Assembly: GCA_963662155.1 (NCBI GenBank)
Contig: OY759269.1
Location: 3,928,598 to 3,992,597, forward strand
DNA from: Lamellibrachia columna
Lineage: Eukaryota; Annelida; Polychaeta; Sabellida; Siboglinidae
Direction: 5' to 3'
DNA: 64,000 nt
The notes beneath the pieces are model-generated. The model was not told the origin of the DNA and ran no database searches. It saw only the letters and a list, made by a program, of their open reading frames with translations. Positions 1 to 11,482 of this stretch are shown here, one piece after another. The position numbers and the translations under genes are program-made. Position 1 is the first letter of the stretch; each line of letters starts with the position of its first letter.

Positions 1-1540
1 AAGATGTTTATTGGCAAATATCAACAAGTTCATTCAGACAATTTAAAAACAATTTGTTGTTGTTTTAAAATAAAATAAAATTATTATAGTTCAACTGACC
101 TGAAAGTTGGTAAAAACTAATTCAACATTATCACAGCATATTGACAACATATCAACATATGCTGATCAACTGTGGTGACAATATTGTTTTACAAACATCA
201 GCACCATTGGCATAATTTTAACATTAATGATTTCCCACAAACGAGTCAATGTGACATCATAGTAGATGTGTATTTAAACAAACTACATATAAACTAACCT
301 AATATTTACTTGTTTATTCACACCACGATGGTGTGACATTTGTATCATATTTAAAATGTTGCATTTAAAAAAGGTGTAAAATAGGAAGACTACAAGACGG
401 ATTACTCAGGGATGTCAGATTGTTAGACTACACTGCAGGTCTATGGCTTTAACACATTCCTTCCCACTTGTCAAATGCGTCAGACTGTGGTAATTTAATT
501 CCCTGTTTTTCCAGCTTGTCTAAACCATGAATTACCAGGCAGACAGGCACAGCCAGAGGCGCAGCAGGAAATGTTGATTGTCTGTGATGTTTTTAGATAA
601 ACTCTGCCATATGAAAAAGTCTCAAGTGCTGGAGGGGAGAATACTATGTCCTGTAGGGAGGTGGTTTGGACCGGCATGGGATGGAAATAATGACATTCAG
701 TTCGTTTTTATCCGACTGAATCTTTAGATTAAGTTATCTGTGAATATAAGGCTACTGAACTGTGAATAGATTGAACAGAAAGGGGGGGAATGTAACAATC
801 ACATCCAGTTGTTCAATAAACACTGTAACTGTGAGTGCATATTTGTTTATAGTCTTTATAAAGTTATATGGTTTGTATAATGATCTGTGTAACCCAACAT
901 TATGGTCAATGTGATTGATAAAGCTATCGTTTCATGACATGGCTTTAACCATGCTCATCTATTCAAATGTTATTGATGACGTATTTAAGCTAGCGATAAA
1001 GGCAATGTTTAATATAATTTTATGCTTACACATATTCTTCACGAATATGCAGCCAATATTTATGTACATTTATATATAGAAACCACATGGTGTGTTGGGA
1101 AAGTTCTGATAATCTCCTTAACTGCTACGCCACATGGGACGCATCAACTCTGGGATACCTTGGAGTGGAACAAGTCTGCCTGCAATCCCTCCCAGCACAT
1201 TTCATCCCATCTTGATTGGAAGGGGATGTTCACAGCTGGAAATCTAGTTCGCAAAAAAGTGAGAATGACTAATGGCCAAAAAAGAATTTGGCACCTCGTG
1301 GGGGGGGTGAGCTGGCAGAGAGAGGTACGAATCAGGTAGAACATGCATCCATGCATACACATGGCGTAGGCGCACAGAATACCAACCTATGGTAGCTACG
1401 ACTTCAGGTTACAAATAAAAAAGGTAAAGATAAATACTTATATCTAGGGTGGTATCCAGGACTGCTCAAAGCGTTTCTCACTTCACCCACTGGCAAACCT
1501 GTTCCTTCCAACACCAATTCTACTTCTCTGGGAAGCATTC
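1..1540. other. AT-rich stretch without recognisable gene
   Basis: Open frames here are short, without family resemblance or a convincing splice context. No tandem array is visible. Probably intergenic or intronic DNA of a gene lying to the left. Confidence 0.5.
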
Positions 1541-1599
1541 AGCCATGTGGCAATTACTACACAAAGATTAATCGTTCATACATATCTATTACTATCTCT

Positions 1600-1745
1600 C
1601 AACAGGTACTCATTTTTACAGCCAAGTGAACTGACACAACGTGGAGTGAACGAAACTGTCAAAGCTTCAAAACGGCAGCAAGAGGATTCAAACCCAATCC
1701 TCTTGATTGAGCCTGATGTTCCACTGCGCCCCATGGGGTGTGAGA
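1600..1745 (-). mobile_element. tRNA-derived SINE, minus strand
   Basis: Read on the minus strand there is a tRNA-like head with an A-box-like segment (complement of 1720-1730, GGCGCAGTGGA) and a B-box-like segment (complement of 1684-1694, GGTTTGAATCC). About 36 bases separate them, as in a Pol III internal promoter. The downstream part shares the words GTTTCGTTCAC and CCAC with the SINE at 52.56 kb, so both probably belong to one family or share a tail. Ends are not sharply defined and no target-site duplication was identified. Confidence 0.5.
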
Positions 1746-2040
1746 AAGGAAACCCATATCATGAAGGGGTAAATTAGCCATTTTATTTGACAAGAAACAT
1801 AAACAAAGAGTACCAAAGCAACTTCAGATTGCTTTTGCAATGCACTGTATTGCTGCAAGGTATATGATTATATCTGTCTTCTGAGTCATGCAATTACAGC
1901 ATAAAACAAATAATAATGGGCTTGCTATCACAACATAAATACATGAGCCTTCTTCTGCCGTAAATCATTAATGTTACACAGGCACATAGATTGTTTGCAA
2001 AGTTCACATACACCTTACACTGGACCCTTGCAGACTAGCT

Positions 2041-2604
2041 GTGGCTGAGCCAGTGCTATTGACAGGACTGCAGTTTCTGTGTCCACTTCCTGTGGCTGAG
2101 CCAGTGCTATTGACAGGACTGCAGTTTCTGTGTCCACTTCCTGTGGCTGAGCCGGTGCTATTGACAGGACTGCAGTTTCTGTGTCCACTTCCTGTGGCTG
2201 AGCCGGTGATATTGACAGGACTGCAGTTTCTGTGTCCACTTCCTGTGGCTGAGCCAGTGCTATTGACAGGACTGCAGTTTCTGTGTCCACTTCCTGTGGC
2301 TGAGCCAGTGCTATTGACAGGACTGCAGTTTCTGTGTCCACTTCCTGTGGCTGAGCCGGTGCTATTGACAGGACGGCAGTTTCTGTGTCCACTTCCTGTG
2401 GCTGAGCCAGTGCTGTTGACAGGACTGCAGTTTATGTGTCCACTTCCTGTGGCTGAGCCAGTGCTATTGACAGGACTGCAGTTTCTGTGTCCACTTCCTG
2501 TGGCTGAGCCGGTGCTATTGACAGGACTGCAGTTTCTGTGTCCACTTCCTGTGGCTGAGCCAGTGCTATTGACAGGACGGCAGTTTCTGTGTCCACTTCC
2601 TGTG
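2041..2604. repeat. 51-bp minisatellite, 11 copies
   Basis: Eleven head-to-tail copies of a 51-bp unit beginning GTGGCTGAGCCAGTGCTATT and ending CCACTTCCT, differing at a few positions (A/G in GAGCCAG, T/G in GGACTGCAG). Because 51 is a multiple of 3, frames stay open on both strands (17-residue period), but no start context, splice signal or conserved domain supports coding. Confidence 0.95.
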
Positions 2605-2679
2605 GTTCACATCCAATTCTATGTCACAGAAAGCTTTTCAGACTTTACAGTCCATACTGCCCATGTTCATTCATAAATA

Positions 2680-4075
2680 AACATCAACTATCCCGTTACG
2701 CACATTAGCTGTATGGCTGAATTCTCCCCACACAGCATCCCTGTGGTCTGTTGGCCAGTTGTGGCTGGGGTGAAGTGTAACGCTAGACGTACGTCGCAAT
2801 TTTTTTGTGAGTCGCATGATTATTCGTCTTAAAACGGACCACGCTGGTCCACAACTCAACAAAACACGAATCTCGTGTTGATTTAGCCGGCGCAACAGTT
2901 GATTCGAAAATTGAATGGCGGCAACAAATCGCAGACTCAGAGTCAGGCTGGTCCGCAATTCATCAAAACTTCAGTCACGGCAACGGGCCAATGCAAGCAT
3001 ATTTTCTTCAATATTTGAACTGATACTTTTGTAGTACAATGTACGCTGACCTAGTCACACAACCACGGAAGTTGTCAGAACAGAACAATTTTGTTATTCA
3101 TGCACTGGCAACAAGACACGCAACATGAGCTTAGTTTAGTGTAGCAGACCCAATAAGCCTTGCCAAATGACCACCAGAAATGAAGAGAAGACACTCAAAA
3201 TGTAAGATCAAACTGAAGAGCATGTCTGCCAAGCTGCCAGCATGCACCCCAACCTGAAATGTTATGTACTGATATGTGCCAGGCTTAAATCAGCCTCCAG
3301 TTCTAGTTCTGCACATTTCCATCACATATTATACTTGGCATTTGACAAGTCATCTAGCTGTTTCTGTCTACGCCTGCCATCTTCATGTCACACTTGCAAA
3401 TGTGTTTCCATGGAGATATGGACAGCCAATAGACCACAAAACAGAGACAAGTTTGCCTACAAGAGATCTTTCGGTATGGTCAGCCATCGGATGAAGAGCT
3501 GAGGCAGATTATGTGTATAGGCAGGACAACTGTATGGCCTCTCAGAAACCAGATCCATATGTACCAGTATCAATTTAAGACCACATCCAGTGACCAGGCG
3601 CTAACTTCATCAGACTCACCACTTAAGCAGTAGCCTACACTTGTGAGAATTATGTAGTGGTCACTTTCCCAACAATTGGCCACTTGACTTGTATCCTTGC
3701 GGTCACTTTTCCAAAGTAGACTATTTCTACCCACATTTGGGCAGAGAAACAGTTATGTTGAAACACAACACCATCAAAGGCATCCATTAGGCCAACGTGT
3801 GGTTCCAGTCAGTATTGAGCTAACCTTTGTGCTTCACGCTTCCAGCATAAAGTCAGACGAACCTAGACTTAAATCTTACCTCTTTCTTGTTAGCCCGTTG
3901 CTCTAGCTGTGCCTGGCAAACAAAGCCACGACAGAATGAATCATGTGATACCACAAACAAGAGTTCTGGTAACTCTGTACTTAATCAACTGTGCAACAGA
4001 TCCGCCTTGCAATAGTTGGAGCCATGCCCATTGCAATTATGGTGAAATGACTGAAATCGTTGTTGACCTGTTTAA
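2680..4075. other. No gene recognised
   Basis: Mixed-composition DNA between two minisatellites. The short open frames resemble no family I know. No tandem structure is visible. Confidence 0.45.
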
Positions 4076-4079
4076 AGCT

Positions 4080-4870
4080 TAAAGGTTCTTTCTTAATTAT
4101 ATTTTCGGTTTGTCTCGTTTCAGACCCATTCCACACAAAATTTAACCTATTTTTAGCATCCACTAAGACATGCTAACTATAGGATCCGCTGTGACATGCT
4201 AGCTCTAGTATCCACTGTGACATGCTAGCTCTAGTATCCACTGTGATATGCTAGCTCTAGTATCCACTGTGACATGCTAGCTCTAGTATTCACTGTGACA
4301 TGCTAGCTCTAGTATCCACTGTGACATGCTAGCTCTAGTATCCACTGTGACATGCTAGTTCTAGTATCCACTGTGACATGCTAGCTCTAGTATCCACTGT
4401 GACATGCTAGCTCTAGTATGCACTGTGACATGCTAGCTCTAGTATCCACTGTGACATGCTAGCTCTAGTATCCACTGTGACATGCTAGTTCTAGTATCCA
4501 CTGTCACATGCTAGCTCTAGTATCCACTGTGACATGCTAGTTCTAGTATCCACTGTGACATGCTAGTTCTAGTATCCACTGTGACATGCTAGTTCTAGTA
4601 TCCACTGTGACATGCTAGCTCTAGTATCCACTGTGACATGCTAGCTCTAGTATGCACTAAGACATGCTAGCCCATTTATACAAATGTGTCATTTAGTTTT
4701 GATGAAATCATCGGACAAACTATTAAATAACTTTTTAATGTCCAGTCAATATTCGGCAAAAAAGAGAAATGTGATCCATCTCTATATACACTGTACATTC
4801 TTTGACATTTAATTAAGGCTATTCACACTTTTGCAAGGTACCCAATGTAGCAATCAAAGTCAATTCGTTG
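4080..4870 (+). mobile_element. Dispersed element R1, copy 1, interrupted by a minisatellite
   Basis: The left part (TTGTCTCGTTTCAG, ACAAAATTTAACC) and right part (ATCATCGGACAAACTATTAAAT, near 4,705-4,730) align with two other copies at about 6,340-6,730 and 27,340-27,760. Between the parts, where the other copies have one 26-base segment, this copy carries about twenty tandem versions. No coding capacity is visible, so it is probably a non-autonomous or fossil element. Confidence 0.6.
4157..4675. repeat. 26-bp minisatellite, about 20 copies
   Basis: The unit is TAGTATCCACTGTGACATGC followed by TAGCTC, near perfect, with occasional TAGTTC and TATGCAC variants. The unit matches 22 of 26 bases of a single-copy segment in R1 copy 2 (near 6,416-6,441), so the array grew inside this R1 copy. 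It contains the palindrome GCTAGC. Confidence 0.95.
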
Positions 4871-4938
4871 GAAGATTTGAACATTGTGTCTATTCAAATT
4901 GTTTAATTTATGTAACATTATTCAAATTGGGATACAAC

Positions 4939-5303
4939 CAGGGTTGAAAAAATCATGATTTAAAAAAATATCGAATTTTTTCAAATTTAAATCAGATTTT
5001 TTTATTTATTTGATTTTTTTTAAATCTGGTATACACAATGTAATAAAATATTTGACTATCAGGCTATTTGGTGTCAATACAGCTACACAAGTGTACACAC
5101 TTTGTGTTTTTGTATTAAAAAACACACAAAACTTTGTTGATCTCGATGCTTGTAAACAATTATTTGTGTTAAATTCATATAAATCAGCGATTAAAAAAAA
5201 CGGAAATAAAAAAAATCATAAATCAATGATTTTTTTGTTTACCTATTTAAATCATGATTTAAATCAATGATTTAAATCAAATGATTTAAATCAAACAACC
5301 CTG
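4939..5303. mobile_element. Non-autonomous hAT-type element, 365 bp, with 8-bp target-site duplication
   Basis: The element starts CAGGGTTG and ends CAACCCTG. It is flanked on both sides by the identical octamer GATACAAC (4931-4938 and 5304-5311). An 8-bp duplication and CAG..CTG termini are hAT hallmarks. The interior is AT-rich, with repeated ATGATTTAAATCA words near both ends that could be subterminal transposase-binding repeats. There is no transposase frame. Confidence 0.85.
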
Positions 5304-5456
5304 GATACAACTAATCATTAACCACATTCTCCCGTTAACTCTTCTCAGGCTAAAATGCAGGACTCATACCTAAAACTGTCAGGTGATCCAGAAGTTGGTG
5401 TTGCTTTGGTACAAAAATCTCTAAGATTTACAGCTTATCTGACGTCTGGATAAAGG

Positions 5457-5505
5457 GCCCTTGTGCTAAAAGGGCCCTTGTGCTAAAAGGGCCCTTGCTC
5501 TACTC
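5457..5505. repeat. 17-bp short triplication
   Basis: AGGGCCCTTGTGCTAAA occurs twice and then in part a third time, head to tail. Each unit holds the palindrome AGGGCCCT. Confidence 0.7.
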
Positions 5506-5639
5506 ACTCACACTGCTAAGTTAATATGCCTCTGGGCAGATCAGCAGGCGCCAGTCAGACTAATGCATACAGCATTGTCTTTTCTCTGGATTCATATCTG
5601 TCAAGTTTTCCTACAACTTCTTTATGTATTTGTATGTGA

Positions 5640-5880
5640 ATGAACAATACTATATTGTGCAAAGCAGTGCAGTTGAGGTGTAATCTGAGGTAGTGCTGAG
5701 GTGTAATATAGTGTTGAGGTCAACCTGAGGTGTAAGGTGGTGCTGAGGCGGCGCTGAGGTATAAGGCTGTGCTGAGGTATAAGGTGGTGCCAAGTGGTGC
5801 TGAGGCAGTGCTGACATGTAATGTGGTGCCAAGTGGTGCTGAAGCAGTGCTAAGTGGTGCTGAGGTGGGGTCATGTGGGG
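5640..5880. repeat. Imperfect GTGCTGAGG-rich repeat
   Basis: Degenerate tandem words of the type GTGGTGCTGAGG and TGAGGTGTAA recur with irregular spacing. The minus-strand frame through it (HHLAPPYTSA-like) is a by-product of the repeat. Confidence 0.6.
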
Positions 5881-6339
5881 TCAGCCAACTGTGTGTTAGT
5901 CATGTTGGCCTTGATGTTGACCAGTGTAAACAGAGGGTCATGTGAACTTATCATATAACTGCCCAAGGTAAACGAACACCACCATAACTAACCCTACCCT
6001 GTAACAACACCCCTAATTCTAGATATTATGGGATTTTATTTTAGCCTACTGTACAATGTATTAATGATTTAATTACACCTCATATGATAAATAATTGTAT
6101 CAAGAGCACAATATAATTATGTCAAGAATGATATAAATAAAGTGTAATTGTTTCAAGAACACAATATATAGTCAGGAGTCAATATTCGTTACTGTAATTT
6201 AAAGAATTTAAAGCAAACACTCTTATGCAGATTACTAAACATTCTCTTACAATATAGTAGAACATTTTACACCATAGGCATTTGAGGGGGGAGGGGTAAA
6301 CTTTACCACCCCTACCCCCAATATTTCTGGTGGTTATAT

Positions 6340-6730
6340 GTTAAAGGTGCCTCTTCAATTAAATTTTTTAAGTCTCATTTCAAATGAATTTTGGGAAAAA
6401 CCAAACCTACCTAGTACCTACTGCAACATGCTAGCTCGTTTGTGTAACTCTTGTATGTAGATTTTATAAAATCATCAGACAAACTATCAAATTGCTTAAT
6501 GCTTGTTCAAGCATTAAGTGAAGTGAAAATCATGATTTGATTTCGTAATTTTGTCATGTGATCGGCTAGAGGATAGAAGTCATGCCTATGAACAGCATTG
6601 ACTCACACAGCGTGCACCATTTTTGATATCCATTATTTTGATCCTTACCAGATCTAACGACTGAAGTCAATTCTTTTGATGATTTGAAAAAAATAGGCAT
6701 TTTTATTAAACAGACATTACTTAAGCTATA
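6340..6730 (+). mobile_element. Dispersed element R1, copy 2
   Basis: Colinear with 27,340-27,760 over shared words such as CAAACCTACCTAGTA, ATCAGACAAACTAT, ATGTGATCGGC and TTTGATGATTTGAAAAAA. It carries one copy of the 26-base segment that is amplified in copy 1. Non-coding. Confidence 0.65.
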
Positions 6731-7175
6731 TGCACACACTACACATCTGGACATAAATTTAATGAACCAGATTCGCGGTGGGCTGAACCATTTGAGGAAG
6801 CAGCTTCAAGTAAACAGTGATCCCCCACCCCAATATGCTCGCAGAAACCAGTTTTGCCCCCCTCCTCCACATGTTCAACAGCTCCTAACACTTATGTACA
6901 GTACCATTAATGTATATTATATATGACTGGCAGAGTCGACTTCTAATTAAATATGTTAGTATCCATCCAATGGGTCTCTCTAAATGACGAGATGCCAACC
7001 AGAATATAATTATAAACATGAAACTGCAGTACCAAAGCAGTTCACTGACCTATGGTATGGACTTGGTATCTGTATTAACATAAGCAATGGTAACCAGGTC
7101 ATGGGGAGACATGGCAACAGGCATGTGGCAAGTATCTGACGGCTACAACCTACGCCGTTTTAAATTAAATTAATT

Positions 7176-8260
7176 TTAAATTATATATAAGTAACTGCAC
7201 ACCTGCAGCATTAATCGTGCACGTGTATTTGGAAAGCGGGTTCGAAAACCGCTATATTTGACACTCATAGCGAGCCCTATTAGACATCGAAACACATGTA
7301 CGTGATGCATCGCACTATTCCTAGAATCCAGGAAGGGATTGAGATGTGAGACAAAGCTATCTTCTCGGATCAATGACTCACCGGACGCCCTGTACCGCGA
7401 CAACTTCGGCGACGAACTAGACATGGTGTCTGGTCAATGTGCCGTCGGATATGTGGTCCAGTCTGTAACGAAGGGGTCGTGTCCTTCCTAGAGTCGTGTT
7501 CGACAGACAATGTCCACTCTATCCCTCGCAGACTTGGTAGGACGATAGCCAACGTTGCAGTTTCGGCAGCCGGGAAGCAGCGACGCCAAGACCAGCGTCA
7601 TGAATAATGCCTTGTGCCGATTTGTATTCCACGCGACGCCGCTATAGTCGATTGCTAAAAGATCTGTCACGTCGTAAAGTCGACCGAAATAGCTTGAATG
7701 CTGGTGTTAAGAACCACGACACTAAGCCGTAACCGAACTATGCATGAACACGAATAATGTCTAATTCATTATTAAAATTCCTTGCGCCAATACAACAGCA
7801 TGTTTGTATAGGCCCTACTGCGTATGCACTTTGATACCGAGTTTAGACGGCGTACGCCTGGCCACGCGTCCAGCGATTCCCAGCTGTCTTTCGCCATCTG
7901 GAAGTGCAGCAGCCACAAATCAACGTGGATATTTACCGCGGCTTGTGAGACCCACATATGGATTTGATACAATTAAATATGACCTGACCCGTGCGATTAA
8001 AAACGATCTAACGAAAAACTAGATTTTCATCAAGTAGTTTCCCGGTACACTTCAATTTTGGTAGGCGGCAACAGAAATCAATAATTCTTCCAATTGGCCC
8101 CACATATAGGCGTCGTAACACACAAGGCGCTCGATCGGAAGCATTAACAACGAATATTGTCAATTGCTGCGAATGTTTTCGTAGGAAAATCAATTCAGCG
8201 TGTTTTGCAATAAATCATACGCGAACGAGGCATGGCACGAAGACGCGCACTTCTTATAGT
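7176..8260 (-). other. CpG-rich stretch with a possible minus-strand 5' exon
   Basis: CpG dinucleotides are clearly denser here than in the surrounding AT-rich DNA, as expected of a promoter or first exon kept unmethylated. On the minus strand an 82-codon frame (7424 to 7176) begins MSSSSPKLSRYRASGESL, and a 60-codon frame (7670 to 7488) holds a short hydrophobic run (FMTLVLASLL). I recognise neither. No downstream exon on the left was found, so a gene here is possible but unproven. Confidence 0.25.
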
Positions 8261-8464
8261 TGATAGTTACATTGAACGAATTGTGCACCAACTATAACGC
8301 TTATCAAAATGTGGCAGTCGGGGATAACTTGAGTGGTTCGTGGATAAATTCTGGATTTGCGCAATAGCCCAGACATAGTTATATAGTATAACCCCTCTAA
8401 AGGCTGAGATAAAGTCGTCTGAGTAAAGGGTGGCCGTATTGCCGCTGGACCCTGGTAAACGATC

Positions 8465-8640
8465 TGTACTTCCGTCACACTCTCTCCCTCCTTTCCCTTC
8501 CGCTCCCTCTCTCCCCTATCTACCCCTCTCTAATTCCCTCCTACATGTTCCCTTCCTCCCTTCTCTCCCCCTGTAGCCCCCGTCTGTCCCGCACCTCGAT
8601 CTGCCTCTCACCCCTCCACCCGTTTCGATTCCGCGAATAC
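8465..8640. repeat. Pyrimidine-rich tract
   Basis: The plus strand is almost entirely C and T (CTCTCCCTCC-type words) without a strict period. It could favour unusual DNA structure. Short frames on both strands are compositional. Confidence 0.6.
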
Positions 8641-8769
8641 CAGGGGTCAGTTTCTGTAAGATTAAGGTCTAAGGAGGACCCACCGTTATCTTCAATAATT
8701 GGATTTGAAATGTTATTATTTTCTGGATATGGACACACCCCACTCAATCATAAGATTATTCTGTAGAGC

Positions 8770-10590
8770 CCCAATTGTAGGCACCAGAATAATTGTAGTT
8801 GCACATTTGCGCGAAATTATCCGATAGAGGGAAGCACTGCGACGACATTCGTGTTAACATATCCAATAGAGGGTGGTACTATACATTTACCTGCGCGGGA
8901 CAGAGATCGGATTTTGATGTTTACCTGTCGATCGAAACGTCAAAGAGGAGTGATTGATTTAGTCCGAACACGTGTGTTTCGATGACAGGCGACACAGATG
9001 GTTGTAAATAGGGTCACCTTACATAAAGTGCGTAGTTACATTTCGCCACAGACCTTTTCTGTTCACGGGACCACCTTGCAGCTTGCGATAACACACATCC
9101 AGGTGTGTGAACTAGGCCCACTTGCCTCCAAGCAAGAAGCCAACATAAGGTATATTTCGGCTGTCAAAGGATAAAATATAATGTCACCGTGTACACGAAG
9201 CATGCGCCGATTGGATTGTTCTCGTTCGTACAACTCACGGTAGACTAATTAAATACAGGTATCTCCAAATGACAGTCAACCAGAACGGTCAATTGTTTGG
9301 TTAAAAGCTGTGGTGGGCGATAATACATTACAGTAGGATACCTTGTTCTAGGATTGGTCTTTTGTTCGCTTACTCCAAGCAACCCCTTCTGGGGCTAAAA
9401 CAGGACTGATCGTAGCCGTAGGATCTGGTTTGGTTCCTCGATGATCGTAATATGCAATTCATCGAATTATTGTTAATTTTAAAGAAATTGAAATATGATA
9501 CATGTGATGCCCATGGGAAAACATGATTATGTTTGCTTAAGTAATTAACTGTTTTAATATGCCATTGAATAATTCCTAAATTGATGCCACTGTTATGAAT
9601 TAAACACCTTACATTTTTATTTTGTTATTTTTTTGTGTAAAACCAAGAAATATTCAGTAGTGGATTATGTAGATATACCACATACAAATGCTGGAATTGT
9701 TTTAATAGTGCAAGATGTTTATATAATTAATAACTTGATTTATTTTATTATAATTCCTCACCTGATCAATAAAACTCCAAGCAAACGCCAACTTAACAAA
9801 CCTAAATATAATATTGTCTTAGTTACTTCCTTATCTTCTTCGCATTATATTCTCCACATACTATTATATTTGTTAGTATAAATTAAATCATTATATGGTG
9901 CGCTGTACGCTTGCATCAATCACAGCAGTACACAATTATAATAAAAACGTACTATTTTATAATAAGTTTCCACCAATAAATAGTTCGCTTGTATAGCCAC
10001 ACAAAATCTAGTTAGGAACTACTCAAAGCGCTTTATGAAAAACAATAATGACACAATCATAAATTAACACTTTCTTGGTCATTTAAATCATTAGTATCGT
10101 AAAAAATATTGGCTGACATTGTTTTACTATTAAAAACAAGAATAATACACATAAATGGCTTAATTCTTTGTGACTTGGGAGTGTTTTTTATTTTTGTAAT
10201 ATGACAAAAACATAAAACGTGACTTCAATTAACATAATATGTTTAGGCATGTTTAGTGTAGTATCACATTGTGCTGCAATATCCCTATTGTTATACATGT
10301 GGGAAGAAAAACAAATACAGATTACAGAACGACTGAATTAACATAAAATGTAAAGCCAGCCACTAAGTCAATGACACGGTTCAACATGAGCTAGGTCTGC
10401 TAATGGGAGCATGACCGTGCATGTTCCAGGTCTGTCCACCTTATATTCACACAGTTGGCTTTCAATAAGGAGCTGAAAAATGTTACTTGGTAACATGGGA
10501 TGAACCTTATACTATCATACTGTTTTTGTTTAAAATTGATTAATGTCCTTTAGATGTGTGTGTGTCTCACGCATTCATTGCACACAACTT
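8770..10590. other. No gene recognised
   Basis: AT-rich unique-looking DNA, especially after 9,450. No open frame with a domain, no tandem array and no tRNA-like fold was seen. Confidence 0.45.
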
Positions 10591-10602
10591 TTTTATGGCA
10601 TT

Positions 10603-10700
10603 GCTTTCACTTTGCCTATCGACTCGCTGGGAGCATTAGCCATCGACAATAGCTTTCACTTTGCCTATCGACTCGCTGGGAGCATTAGCCATCGACAATA
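10603..10700. repeat. 49-bp direct duplication
   Basis: Two perfect adjacent copies of a 49-base unit beginning GCTTTCACTTTGCCTATCGA and ending CATCGACAATA. It sits at the 3' end of the RTE relic. Confidence 0.9.
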
Positions 10701-11085
10701 GCTTTCCATTGTGCCGTGTTTTGCACCATTTTTGTTATTTTGTTCCAGGTGTAGCCCGTCCTCTTAATATTTGTTTCCAGGTCTCGCTGCCAGGTGTTTC
10801 TATACCGTCCTCCTTTTCTCTGGCTGTCTGTTGATGCTGGGTGGGGGTTTTCTGACTGTATGATCAACCCACCTAAATTTACTTTTCTTGATTTCTTTAT
10901 CCACTTGAAGCTGTTTGGTCCTTTCCTAGAGTAACCTTGTTAAATTCACAATTCTGCGCAGGCATTTGTTTATGAAATTATGTTTTATTTTCAGTGTTTG
11001 CTTTGTCATTCTCCATGTTTCCAAGCTGTAAAACAACGCCGATATGACATTTGAGTTAAATATCCTCAGCTTGGTATTTAACTAG
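10690..11085 (-). pseudogene. RTE reverse-transcriptase C-terminal tail (relic)
   Basis: Minus-strand translation gives, in order, IFNSNVISALFYSLETWRM, then FINKCLRRIVNL, KTNQLQVDKE-like and KFRWVDH-like pieces, then NTWQRDLETN and GYTWNKITKM. This is the typical tail of RTE-type polyproteins after the reverse transcriptase. Several frames must be joined, so it is a pseudogene. The palm domain with its catalytic aspartates is absent between this piece and the endonuclease. Confidence 0.8.
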
Positions 11086-11229
11086 ATCTATTTTGCCTCA
11101 CAAATCTCTCGGTTCTACGGCCTGGTGATATCAAAGTTACCTTGTGGATTAATCTGTGCGGGAATACATTGCCTCCGTTCTTGTTCATCTTGCAGAGTCC
11201 ATTACCTCTTATATTCCTCTGTTATTTGT

Positions 11230-11430
11230 TCATGTGTTCGCACTGAAGTCTCCCACGATTATTGTCATGTATTTCTCCTTCAGTTTATCGAGCAATGTCT
11301 GCAGTTTGTTGTAAAAGTTCTCCTTTGTTTGTCCACGCTTGACGTGTGTTGGTGCATAGCACTGTATAATGTTTAGGTTGATCTTATTCATCTCGATTTT
11401 GAATGAGGCATAGACGATCCTTGATTGTGC
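11230..11430 (-). pseudogene. RTE endonuclease, middle part (relic)
   Basis: On the minus strand SRIVYASFKIEMNKINLNII runs into QCYAPTHVKRG, and then IIVGDFSANT ends at a stop. QCYAPT and the GDF(S/N) motif are signature positions of apurinic-type endonucleases of non-LTR retrotransposons. It directly follows the 51-bp array in the element's own direction, with a stop before it. Confidence 0.85.
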
Positions 11431-11482
11431 TGACTTCTAGCAGATTGGGCGGCTCTGTAACTCTCGTTACAGCAGCCAATCG

